A stretch of 24,915 nt of DNA from Verrucomicrobiia bacterium (lineage in GTDB: Bacteria > Verrucomicrobiota > Verrucomicrobiia > Limisphaerales > UBA1319): assembly GCA_017880715.1 (NCBI GenBank), contig JADGRT010000005.1, positions 1 through 24,915 on the forward strand. The letters run 5' to 3'. The notes under the pieces were generated by a model. That model was given only the letters and a program-made list of their open reading frames with translations. It had not been told where the DNA came from and ran no database searches. This document shows positions 14,162 through 22,123 of the stretch, in pieces; the first letter of the stretch is position 1; each line of letters begins with the position of its first letter. A program made the translations under genes and the position numbers.

Positions 14162-15301
14162 ATGAAGGCAGTGACAACAGTGCTGATGGTGTGCGTAGCC
14201 GGCTTGCTGGCGCTGGGGATGGTGATGCTCTATAGCGCCAGCATGAGCCTGCCCCAGGAGGGCACGCGCTGGCTGATCCAGCAACTGCTCTGGTGCGCCG
14301 TGGGCTTGGCGCCGTGTTTGGTGCTCGCGTGGATGGACTACCGGAAACTGGGGCGCGTGGCCTGGGTTTTATTATTGATGGCAGGGGGGTTGCTCGTGTT
14401 GGTGCTGATTCCCGGCGCTCATGCGGTGACCGTCAAAGGGGCGCGCCGGTGGTTGTCCTTTGGCGGCTGGCGATTTCAGCCCTCCGAGCTGGCCAAACTG
14501 GCTCTGGTTATTGCGTTGGCTCATTACGGGCATTGTTATCAACGACAAATGACCTCGCTGTGGCGCGGGGTGATCTGGCCCTGGTTGGGCGTCAGCGTGG
14601 TGCTGGGTTTGATTTTTGTGGAGCCGGATCGCGGCACGACCATTTTTCTGGCGGCGGTTAGCGCGGGGATGTTGTTGTTGGCGGGGGTTCGTTGGCTGCA
14701 TGTTCTGCCGCCGGTTTTTCTGGGGGCGGCGGCCATGGCCCTTTCGCTGATTTACGATCCCATGCGGTGGGGTCGGATTTTCAGCTACCTGAACCTGGAA
14801 GAAACCAAGAGCGGGGTTGGCTGGCAGGCGTGGCAGGCCATGCTGGCTTTCGGTTCGGGCTGGTGGACGGGGCTGGGGTTGGGCAACGGGCAGCAGAAAC
14901 TGGGTTTTATTCCCGAGCATAAAACGGATTTTATACTGCCGGTGATTGGGGAGGAGTTGGGTTTGGTGGCTACGCTGGCCGTGGTGCTTGCCTTCCTGGT
15001 GGTGGCTCTCTGCGGTTGTTTTATTGCCTCCCGGGCGCGCGATACCTTCGGTTTCTTGCTGGCGTCCGGCGTTACGCTGGTCATTTGTCTGCAGGCTGTC
15101 GTCAACATCGCCGTGGTCACGAGCCTGCTGCCCAACAAGGGGCTGCCACTGCCTTATATCAGTTATGGCGGGTCGAATCTGGTGATGATGATGGCCAGTC
15201 TGGGCCTGTTGCTGAGCGTGGCCCGCCAGGCGGTCGATCGCGTGGAAAATGTCCTGCCCTTCGAAGAGGAAGTCGAAACCCAGCTATGCCAGGCCTCGTG
15301 A
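14162..15301 (+). CDS. ftsW: SEDS-family peptidoglycan polymerase FtsW
   Basis: FtsW is a SEDS glycosyltransferase that polymerises lipid II at the septum together with FtsI. The 379-residue protein has nine or ten hydrophobic helices. Family signatures are MLYSAS in the first helix, the GARRW and FQPSELAKLALV segment, VEPDRGTTIFL, and GLGLGNGQQKLGFIPEHKTDFI with the EELG Glu just after. The C-terminal GLPLPYISYGGSNL is also present. It is the FtsW rather than RodA copy by its position beside murG and murC. A small hairpin (CGTCG/CGACG, 14123-14137) sits about 25 nt upstream of the start. Confidence 0.94.
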   Translation: MKAVTTVLMVCVAGLLALGMVMLYSASMSLPQEGTRWLIQQLLWCAVGLAPCLVLAWMDYRKLGRVAWVLLLMAGGLLVLVLIPGAHAVTVKGARRWLSFGGWRFQPSELAKLALVIALAHYGHCYQRQMTSLWRGVIWPWLGVSVVLGLIFVEPDRGTTIFLAAVSAGMLLLAGVRWLHVLPPVFLGAAAMALSLIYDPMRWGRIFSYLNLEETKSGVGWQAWQAMLAFGSGWWTGLGLGNGQQKLGFIPEHKTDFILPVIGEELGLVATLAVVLAFLVVALCGCFIASRARDTFGFLLASGVTLVICLQAVVNIAVVTSLLPNKGLPLPYISYGGSNLVMMMASLGLLLSVARQAVDRVENVLPFEEEVETQLCQAS

Positions 15302-16506
15302 AGTCCGCGCTGCATAAAGATCCCTTGGTGGCCATTGCCTGCGGGGGCACCGGCGGTCATCTGTTTCCGGGCCTGGCGGTGGCGGAAGCTTTGCAGCAGC
15401 GCGGCGCGACGGTCCTGCTGCTCGTTTCCCAGAAGGAAGTCGATCAACAGGCCGTGCGGGAAGTGCGGGGGATGCAGGTGGAAACCCTGCCCGGCGTGGG
15501 GCTGGTCGAAGGAAAGTGGTTGAGTTTCGCCTCGGGTTTTATCAAGTCCTATTTGCATTCGCGGCGGCTGTTTGCGCGGCGCGCCCCGCGCGCGGTGCTC
15601 GCCATGGGCGGGTTTACCAGCGCGCCGCCGGTGCTGGCCGCGCCGGCCTTTCGCACCGCCGCTTTTTTGCACGAGGCCAATGCCGTGGCGGGCCGCGCCA
15701 ACCGCTGGCTCGCGCCTTGGGTGAAAGAGGCCTTTGTCTATTTTCCGACCGCCGGCAGACGGCTGTGGCCGGCGGCGCGGGTTTCCGTGACCGGCATGCC
15801 GGTGCGTTCGTCCTTTCAGCCGATGGCGGCGGAGTCCTGCCGGATAGCTCTGGGTTTGGATCCGCAACGGCCGGTGCTGTTGATCATGGGGGGCAGCCAG
15901 GGGGCCGAGGGCATCAACGAGCGGGTTCTGAAGGCCGCGGGATCCTTGCTGGCCCAGGAGCCGGACCTGCAGTTTCTGCATCTGACCGGAACGAAGGGAT
16001 GGGAGCGGGTCAAGGCGGCGTATGCCTCGTTGGACTGTCGTGCGGTGGTCCGTCCGTTCCTGACCGAAATGGAATATGCGCTGGGCGCGGCGTCCGTGGC
16101 GATCAGCCGGGCGGGCGCCTCCTCCCTGGGCGAACTGGCCGCCATGCGGGTGCCGTCGATTTTGATCCCCTATCCGGCCGCGGCGGACCAGCACCAGTAT
16201 TTCAACGCGCTGGCGTGGCAGGAGACGGGCGCCGCGCGCCTGGCGCCGCAGGCAGCGGCAACGCCGGAATCGCTGACGGCCGGAGTGCTCGAGTTGTTGC
16301 GCCATCCGCGCGCGCGCCAGACGATGATCCAGGGCATGACGCGGTGGCATGACGCCCAGGCGGCGGAGAACATTGCGGACCGGATTTGGCCGGTGGTTGC
16401 GGCGGGCGCGCCGGTTTCGGCGAAGAACCCGTCGGCGGGGCCGCTCCCGGCCTTCGTCAAGCCAGGGCGGAACCATTTGCATAGCGGCTCACCATGCCTG
16501 ATTTAA
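15286..16506 (+). CDS. murG: UDP-GlcNAc:lipid I N-acetylglucosaminyltransferase MurG
   Basis: MurG is a GT-B glycosyltransferase at the inner face of the cytoplasmic membrane that turns lipid I into lipid II. From ATG 15286 it has 406 residues. The N-terminal glycine loop GGTGGH is followed by FPGLAVAEAL. HEANAVAGRANR, GGSQGAEGIN, ISRAGASSLGEL and AADQHQYFNA mark the donor and acceptor sites. ATG 15286 overlaps ftsW by 16 nt; GTG 15298, which shares GTGA with the ftsW stop, is equally plausible. The C-terminal 25 residues form a low-complexity tail that overlaps the next gene by 13 nt. Confidence 0.95.
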   Translation: MPGLVKSALHKDPLVAIACGGTGGHLFPGLAVAEALQQRGATVLLLVSQKEVDQQAVREVRGMQVETLPGVGLVEGKWLSFASGFIKSYLHSRRLFARRAPRAVLAMGGFTSAPPVLAAPAFRTAAFLHEANAVAGRANRWLAPWVKEAFVYFPTAGRRLWPAARVSVTGMPVRSSFQPMAAESCRIALGLDPQRPVLLIMGGSQGAEGINERVLKAAGSLLAQEPDLQFLHLTGTKGWERVKAAYASLDCRAVVRPFLTEMEYALGAASVAISRAGASSLGELAAMRVPSILIPYPAAADQHQYFNALAWQETGAARLAPQAAATPESLTAGVLELLRHPRARQTMIQGMTRWHDAQAAENIADRIWPVVAAGAPVSAKNPSAGPLPAFVKPGRNHLHSGSPCLI

Positions 16507-18935
16507 CTCCCGCGCAAGTCGGCGAACGCCTGCAATCGGCCGGTCCCGGGGCGCTGGTCTATCTCTTAGGGGCGGGTGGCTGCGGGATGAGCGGATTGGG
16601 TCATTTGTTGATGGACCAGGGCTACCGTGTGGCCGGCTCGGATCTGGTCTGCAACGAGGAGGTTCAGCAGTTGCGGCGCCGGGGCGCCCGGGTTTTTACC
16701 GGTCATGCCTCCGGCCAGATCACCGCCACGCGTCCGCTGCTGTTGGTTTACAGCTCCGCGGTGCGTCCGGACAACGCCGAACGGGTGGCGGCGCAACGTG
16801 AGAACATTCCGGCGGTGCGCCGGGCGGTCTTGCTGGCGGCGTTGCTGGGGCAGCAGCGGGGCATTTGTGTGGCGGGCATGCATGGCAAGACGACCACGAC
16901 GGCGATGCTGGCCTACGCGCTGGATCAATTGCACGTGAAGAGCAGCTATGCGATTGGGGCGCAGGTGCCGCAGTTGACGCCGCAGGCCCGGTTCGATCGC
17001 GCGGCGGAATGGTTCGTCATCGAGGCCGACGAAAGCGACGGCACCCTGCTGCAGTTTCATCCGGAGCACTCGATCGTGCTCAACGTGGATGAAGAGCATT
17101 TGGACTATTACGTGAACCTCAAGGCGGTGTGCGGCACCTTCCGGAAGTTCGTGGATCAGACCCGCCAGCTCGTGGTGTATTGCGCGGATGATGCGCGGCT
17201 GAAAGAGATGCTGGCCGGGCGGCCGTTGTCGGTTTCTTATGGCTGGCAGGCGAACGCCGATTATCGGGTGGTCTGGCCGGATGGCGCAGCCGGCGCGGCA
17301 AGCCTGGCCGGACCGGCAGCCGTTTTCGAGATTTGGCAGGGGGATGTTTCGCTGGGCCAGTTTACCCTGCGGTTGCTGGGGGAAAAGAATATTTCCAACG
17401 CGACGGCGGTGATCGCGCTGCTGCATCGGCTGGGGTATGATGCCCGGGCCATTGCGCGCGCCCTCGAATCGTTTTGCGGCGCGCGACGGCGTCAGCAGGT
17501 GCTTTACTCGGATGAGAACCACTGCCTCGTGGACGATTACGGGCATCATCCGCGGGAGATTGCGGCCACGCTGCGGGCCATGAAGCAGCTGGGCCGGCGG
17601 CGGCTATTGGTGGCGTTTCAGCCGCACCGGTATAGCCGGACGAAGCATCTGTTGCCGGATTTTGCGACCTGTTTTCGGGAGGCGGACCGGCTGTGGGTGA
17701 CGGATGTGTACGCCGCCAGTGAAACTCCCATCCCGGGAGTCAACGGCGTGGCCTTGGCGGCGGCGATCCACGCGCAGGGGCAGGAGGTGGCGTATTGCCC
17801 CAACCTGGAGAGTCTGCAAACGTCGGTGACAGCGGCCCTGCAGCCGGGAGACGCGGTTCTGTTTTTGGGGGCGGGGGACATCACGCACGCGGCCCATCAG
17901 ATGGCGGAGGAATTGAAGGAAAGGCAAAAAGGCCGCCGTGCGCGGCGCGCTCATTCGACCATGAAAACGCGGCCGTTGGCGTCCTTGGACAAAGGATTCT
18001 GGCAACCGTTGGCCGGCCAACTTGCGCCGCAAACGGGGTGGCGGTGCGGGGAGTTGCTGGCGCGGCATACGACCCTGCGGATCGGCGGCCGGGCGGAATT
18101 CTGGGTGGAGCCCGTGAGCGAGGAAGATCTGGCCCGCGTGTTGCGTTTTTGCCTGGAACACCAGGTGGCGTTTCATGTGGTGGGACGGGGATCCAATTTA
18201 CTGGTGCGGGATGGCGGGATACGCGGAGCGGTGGCATGTCTGTCGCATCCGTTTTTTGGCCGGGTTGAGGTGGCCGAGGGGCGGATTTTCTGCGGGGCGG
18301 GTGCGTCTTTAAAGTCCGTGGTGAGGGAGGCCCAGCAGCAGGGTTTGAGCGGATTGGAATTTCTGGAGGGCATTCCGGGCTCGGTGGGCGGCGCGTTGCG
18401 CATGAATGCCGGGGCGCAGGGAGCAGGCTTATTCGAGGTGTTGGAACGGGTGCGGTTCATGGCGGCGGACGGTCAGGCGCAGGAGATCGAGGCGCATCGA
18501 ATTCCAGTGGGCTATCGGAGTTGTCCCTGGTTTGAAAACCGCGTTGCGTTGGGAGCGTGGTTGCGCGCGGAGCCGGGGGTCAAGTCGGCGATCGAACGGA
18601 CGATGAGTGAGTACCGTGAACGACGTTGGCGTTCGCAGCCTGCGGAACCCAATGCGGGCTGTATTTTTAAGAATCCAGACGCCATTCCCGCGGGCCAACT
18701 GATCGATGAACTGGGACTGAAGGGCACGAAGGTGGGCGGCGCGATGATTTCGCGGGTGCATGCCAATTTTATTGTCAACCAGGGCCAGGCCAGCGCGCAG
18801 GATGTGCTGCATTTGATTGAACTGATCCGGGAGCGAGCCCGGACCGATCGCGGGATTTGTCTGGAAACCGAGGTGGAGATTCTGGGCGATAACACGGCTA
18901 TGGAAACGCCGCAGAAAGTGAATCGGGCGGTCTAA
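16494..18935 (+). CDS. murC/murB: Bifunctional MurC-MurB fusion: UDP-MurNAc:L-Ala ligase and UDP-MurNAc dehydrogenase
   Basis: One uninterrupted 813-residue frame holds two enzymes. MurC, about residues 1-475, adds L-Ala to UDP-MurNAc; it has GAGGCGMSGLG, the ATP loop GMHGKTT at 128-134, VIEADESDGT and DDYGHHPREI at 347-356. A basic linker (KERQKGRRARRAHS) leads to Met490. MurB, about 490-813, is the FAD enzyme that reduces UDP-GlcNAc-enolpyruvate; it has GRGSNLLVRD at 564-573, IPGSVGGALRMNAG at about 627-640, AGCIFKNP at 721-728 and a terminal LETEVEILG with the conserved Glu. Cys723 stands where many MurB enzymes have the proton-donating Ser. The fusion links the reaction making UDP-MurNAc to the one that uses it. 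An internal start at ATG 17961 is possible but lacks a Shine-Dalgarno. Confidence 0.94.
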   Translation: MPDLTPAQVGERLQSAGPGALVYLLGAGGCGMSGLGHLLMDQGYRVAGSDLVCNEEVQQLRRRGARVFTGHASGQITATRPLLLVYSSAVRPDNAERVAAQRENIPAVRRAVLLAALLGQQRGICVAGMHGKTTTTAMLAYALDQLHVKSSYAIGAQVPQLTPQARFDRAAEWFVIEADESDGTLLQFHPEHSIVLNVDEEHLDYYVNLKAVCGTFRKFVDQTRQLVVYCADDARLKEMLAGRPLSVSYGWQANADYRVVWPDGAAGAASLAGPAAVFEIWQGDVSLGQFTLRLLGEKNISNATAVIALLHRLGYDARAIARALESFCGARRRQQVLYSDENHCLVDDYGHHPREIAATLRAMKQLGRRRLLVAFQPHRYSRTKHLLPDFATCFREADRLWVTDVYAASETPIPGVNGVALAAAIHAQGQEVAYCPNLESLQTSVTAALQPGDAVLFLGAGDITHAAHQMAEELKERQKGRRARRAHSTMKTRPLASLDKGFWQPLAGQLAPQTGWRCGELLARHTTLRIGGRAEFWVEPVSEEDLARVLRFCLEHQVAFHVVGRGSNLLVRDGGIRGAVACLSHPFFGRVEVAEGRIFCGAGASLKSVVREAQQQGLSGLEFLEGIPGSVGGALRMNAGAQGAGLFEVLERVRFMAADGQAQEIEAHRIPVGYRSCPWFENRVALGAWLRAEPGVKSAIERTMSEYRERRWRSQPAEPNAGCIFKNPDAIPAGQLIDELGLKGTKVGGAMISRVHANFIVNQGQASAQDVLHLIELIRERARTDRGICLETEVEILGDNTAMETPQKVNRAV

Positions 18936-18973
18936 GCAGGGCTGGGCGGGCGCCCACCGTGACTCTTTGCGCT

Positions 18974-19894
18974 ATGGCGGCAAAATTCGAGTTATGTCAG
19001 ATCACCGTGATGCTGGGGGGGCCCTCGGCCGAACGTGAGGTGTCGCTGCGGTCGGGGGCGGCGGTGGCGCGGGCGTTGCGTTTGCTGGGGCACGAGGTGC
19101 GGGAGCTGGATCCGCAAAACGGGACGTGGGCGTTGCCGGCGGACACGGACGTGGTGTTTCTGGCTCTGCACGGGACGTACGGCGAGGATGGCACGGTTCA
19201 GCAGCGATTGGAAGATTTGGGCGTGCCCTACACCGGGTGCGATCCCGTGGCGAGCCAGGTGGCCTTTGACAAGGTGTTGACCAAACAGCGGTGCCTGGCG
19301 GCGCAGGTGCCGACGGCGCCGTATGTGGAGATTGCCTCGGCCGACGCGCCCTGGCCGGAGGGCTGGCAACCGCCGGTGGTGGTTAAGCCGGCCAGGCAGG
19401 GTTCCAGCATAGGACTGCAATTCGTTCAGACCGCCGAGCAGTGGCCGGCGGCTTTGCGGGACGCGCTGAAGTATGACTCGCGGGTGTTGGTGGAGCCCAA
19501 GATCGAGGGGCGCGAGGTCACCGTCGGCTTGTTGGCCGACGGGGTTTTGCCCATCGTGGAAGTGAAACCGCGCTGCGGAGCTTACGATTATCGCAATAAA
19601 TACACCGTCGGCGCGACGGAGTACTTTTGCCCGGCCCGCTTGGACGACCGTGTGGCTGGCCGGATACGCGCCGCGGCGCTGGGCGCCTTTCAGGCGATCG
19701 GCGGGCGCGATTATGCGCGGGTCGATTTGATGGCGCCGCCGGCGGGGGAGCCGATGGTGTTGGAAGTCAATACGCTTCCGGGCATGACCGAAACCAGCCT
19801 GCTGCCCAAGGCGGCGGCGGCGGCGGGGATAGGCTATGCGGAATTGTGCCAGCGCATGGTGGATCTGGCGTTGCAGCGGGCTGGCAGCCGGTGA
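18974..19894 (+). CDS. ddl: D-alanine--D-alanine ligase
   Basis: Ddl joins two D-Ala with ATP to give the dipeptide used by MurF. From ATG 18974 it has 306 residues, normal for a short Ddl (GTG 18959 would add five). The ATP-grasp fold is seen in LGGPSAEREVSLRSG near the N-terminus, LHGTYGEDGTVQ, VVKPARQGSSIG and EGREVTVGLL. The metal site LEVNTLPGMTETSL has Glu264 and Asn266. It follows the MurC-MurB fusion by 38 bp and precedes ftsQ, as in many dcw clusters. A short perfect inverted repeat (TGGGCG/CGCCCA, 18943-18956) lies in the spacer. Confidence 0.94.
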   Translation: MAAKFELCQITVMLGGPSAEREVSLRSGAAVARALRLLGHEVRELDPQNGTWALPADTDVVFLALHGTYGEDGTVQQRLEDLGVPYTGCDPVASQVAFDKVLTKQRCLAAQVPTAPYVEIASADAPWPEGWQPPVVVKPARQGSSIGLQFVQTAEQWPAALRDALKYDSRVLVEPKIEGREVTVGLLADGVLPIVEVKPRCGAYDYRNKYTVGATEYFCPARLDDRVAGRIRAAALGAFQAIGGRDYARVDLMAPPAGEPMVLEVNTLPGMTETSLLPKAAAAAGIGYAELCQRMVDLALQRAGSR

Positions 19895-19910
19895 GGGGAG
19901 TCCGAATATC

Positions 19911-20873
19911 ATGGGGTGGTTTAAGCGAAATCAAAACCGAAAGATGAAGCGCGAAGCGACGCTGGAGGTCAGGACCAGCTCGCGGCGCATTCGCCAGGCA
20001 CGGCTGCGTTGGGCGGCGTCGGGGATCATCGGGCTGGGACTCCTGGCGGGCCTGGTCGGGGGATTATGGCGGGGCGGCGAGTGGTTATTGAATCGGCTGG
20101 TATTCGAGAACGAGGTTTTTGCCATCCGGGTCATTGACGTGCAGACCGACGGGGTGATTCCCACGGAGCAATTGCGCAAATGGGGACGCGTGAAATTGGG
20201 AGATAACTTGTATGCCTTGGATCTGGTGCGCGTCCAAAGGGATTTGCAACTGGTGCCCTTGATTCGGGAGGCCGCCGTCGAGCGGGTCACGCCCCACACC
20301 TTGAAGGTCCGGGTGACCGAGCGGGAGCCCTTTGCGCAGGTGAATGCTTTTCGTCCAAAACCCGCCGATGGCGGCTACGAAATAGTGGTGTACTATTTGG
20401 ACGAGGATGGCTATGTGCTGTCGCCGATGGGCGGGGTCATGGAACGGGCGCCGGCGGTCCACCCCAACGAATCGCTGCCGGTCCTCATCGGCGTCAATAA
20501 TGCGGAACTTCGCGTGGGGAAGCCGGTGGAATCGGCGCAAATTTTTGCCGCCTTGCGGTTGATCGCCGAATACGAGCGATCGCCGATGTTTGGCGTGGAG
20601 GAGTTGGCGCGGATCGATTTATCGTCGCCGGGAATGCTGTCGGTGACCACCGGCCAGGGCAGCCAGGTTTTTTTCGGACTGGCGGGGGTGGATCGGCAAT
20701 TGCGCCGGTGGCGCGCGGCGTACGATGCCGGCGCGGCCAATGGCAAACGGATCGCCACCCTGGATTTGTCGGTAACCAACAACGTGCCGGTGCGGTGGCT
20801 GGTGGCGGATCAGAACCAGCCCGGGACGTCGAAACCGGTCAAAATTCCACGCTACCGAAAAAAGCATGTTTAA
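19911..20873 (+). CDS. ftsQ: Cell division protein FtsQ (POTRA domain)
   Basis: FtsQ is a bitopic divisome protein that links FtsA/FtsZ-side proteins to FtsL and the septal synthase. From ATG 19911 it has 320 residues. A basic cytoplasmic segment is followed by a membrane helix at about 34-53. A POTRA domain lies at about 70-145 (FAIRVIDVQTDGVI, LGDNLYALDL, then HTLKVRVTEREPFA), followed by the beta domain. GAGGGGAG at 19892-19899 serves as Shine-Dalgarno. Its last codons overlap the start of ftsA by 8 nt. The sequence is divergent, as is usual for the family, but topology and the ddl-ftsQ-ftsA-ftsZ order make the call strong. Confidence 0.9.
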   Translation: MGWFKRNQNRKMKREATLEVRTSSRRIRQARLRWAASGIIGLGLLAGLVGGLWRGGEWLLNRLVFENEVFAIRVIDVQTDGVIPTEQLRKWGRVKLGDNLYALDLVRVQRDLQLVPLIREAAVERVTPHTLKVRVTEREPFAQVNAFRPKPADGGYEIVVYYLDEDGYVLSPMGGVMERAPAVHPNESLPVLIGVNNAELRVGKPVESAQIFAALRLIAEYERSPMFGVEELARIDLSSPGMLSVTTGQGSQVFFGLAGVDRQLRRWRAAYDAGAANGKRIATLDLSVTNNVPVRWLVADQNQPGTSKPVKIPRYRKKHV

Positions 20874-22077
20874 GTCCTCCAACATAATTGTGGGCCTGGA
20901 GGTGGGAACTTCCAAGGTGTGCGCCGTGGTGGGCGAGGTCAACGCCGCCGGGGCGTTAAGCATCATCGGCCTGGGACAGGCGGTGTCCCAGGGGGTGCGC
21001 AAAGGCGAGATTATCGATCCCGACCGGGCGGCGGCGGACATCCGCAACGCGCTGGTGGAGGCGGAGCAACGCGCCGACGTGGAGATCAGCAGCGTTTATC
21101 TCGGCGTGACCGGCGATCACATCCAGGGGTTCAACAACCGGGGCGTGCATACCGTGGTGTCCGCGGACCGGGAGATTACCGCCGACGACGTGCAGGATGT
21201 GATCAAGAACGCCAAGGCGATCAATTTGCCCGCGGAAAACCACGTCATTCACGCGGTGCGCCAGCATTTTCTGGTGGACGGACAGGATGGCATTCTCAAT
21301 CCCGTGGGCCTGCTGGGCACGCGGATGGAAGTGGACATGCACGTGGTGCATGGGCGGCGCAACCGCCTGCAAAACTCGATGCTCGTGGTCAAGAAGCTGC
21401 AAATCGAGGTGGAATCGGTGGTGTTCAACGGATTGGCCGCCTCGCTCGCGCTGCTGAGCAACGAGCAGAAGGAATTGGGCGCGCTGGTCATCGATTTGGG
21501 CGGCGGCACGACGGAGTACGTGGTTTACGCCAACGGCGTCATCAAGCATACGGGCGTGCTGGCGTTGGGCGGCGACCACGTTAGCAACGATCTGGCGATC
21601 GGCTTGAAAGTGCCGCTGCATGTGGCGGAAAAACTGAAGGTGGAGCAAGGGCGCGCCCTAGCCGATGAAGGGTGCAAAGGGCAAACCCTGACCTTGACCA
21701 GCGAGTCCGGGTTGTCCGAGAAAACGATCAATCTGGAACATTTGCGGCGCATCATGGCGCTGCGTCTGGAGGAGATTTTTCAGATCATCGCCAAACGGCT
21801 CTCGGAGGCCGGGCTGCTGCAGTATTTGCGCTCGGGCGTGGTTCTGTGCGGTGGCGGCGCGCGCATGCCGCTGATCCAGCAATTGGCCGAACGGGAGTTT
21901 CAATTGCCGGCCGCCATCGGCAAGACGAATTCCATCAACGGCCTGACCCTGGCGCTGGATCAACCGGAGTTCGCCACCGCCATCGGCTTGGTGAAGTTCG
22001 GTTCCCTGCAGAAAAAGCGCCGGCACGAGGGCGGTCTGATCTCGCGGGTTCTAGGAGAGTTAATGCGGTCGAAATAG
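20866..22077 (+). CDS. ftsA: Cell division protein FtsA, actin-like membrane tether of FtsZ
   Basis: FtsA is an actin-family ATPase that anchors FtsZ filaments to the membrane and recruits later divisome proteins. The 403-residue protein has the phosphate-1 loop region VGLEVGTSKV near residue 10 and the SHS2-type 1C domain after about residue 80 (VEISSVYLGVTGDHI). The phosphate-2 motif IDLGGGTTEY is at about 209-218, and VVLCGGGARMPLI forms the adenosine loop. The C-terminal 14 residues (GLISRVLGELMRSK, 390-403) form an amphipathic membrane-targeting helix. It sits between ftsQ (8-nt overlap) and ftsZ (46-bp spacer). Confidence 0.95.
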   Translation: MFKSSNIIVGLEVGTSKVCAVVGEVNAAGALSIIGLGQAVSQGVRKGEIIDPDRAAADIRNALVEAEQRADVEISSVYLGVTGDHIQGFNNRGVHTVVSADREITADDVQDVIKNAKAINLPAENHVIHAVRQHFLVDGQDGILNPVGLLGTRMEVDMHVVHGRRNRLQNSMLVVKKLQIEVESVVFNGLAASLALLSNEQKELGALVIDLGGGTTEYVVYANGVIKHTGVLALGGDHVSNDLAIGLKVPLHVAEKLKVEQGRALADEGCKGQTLTLTSESGLSEKTINLEHLRRIMALRLEEIFQIIAKRLSEAGLLQYLRSGVVLCGGGARMPLIQQLAEREFQLPAAIGKTNSINGLTLALDQPEFATAIGLVKFGSLQKKRRHEGGLISRVLGELMRSK

Positions 22078-22123
22078 CCATCGCCGCCAGGATCCCACAG
22101 TGTTTTAACGAAATTGAGGCATT

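Noticed and set aside
15016..15285. Longer N-terminus for MurG
   Set aside because: It is ftsW read in another frame; the GGTGGH loop of MurG needs only a short N-terminus from 15286 or 15298.
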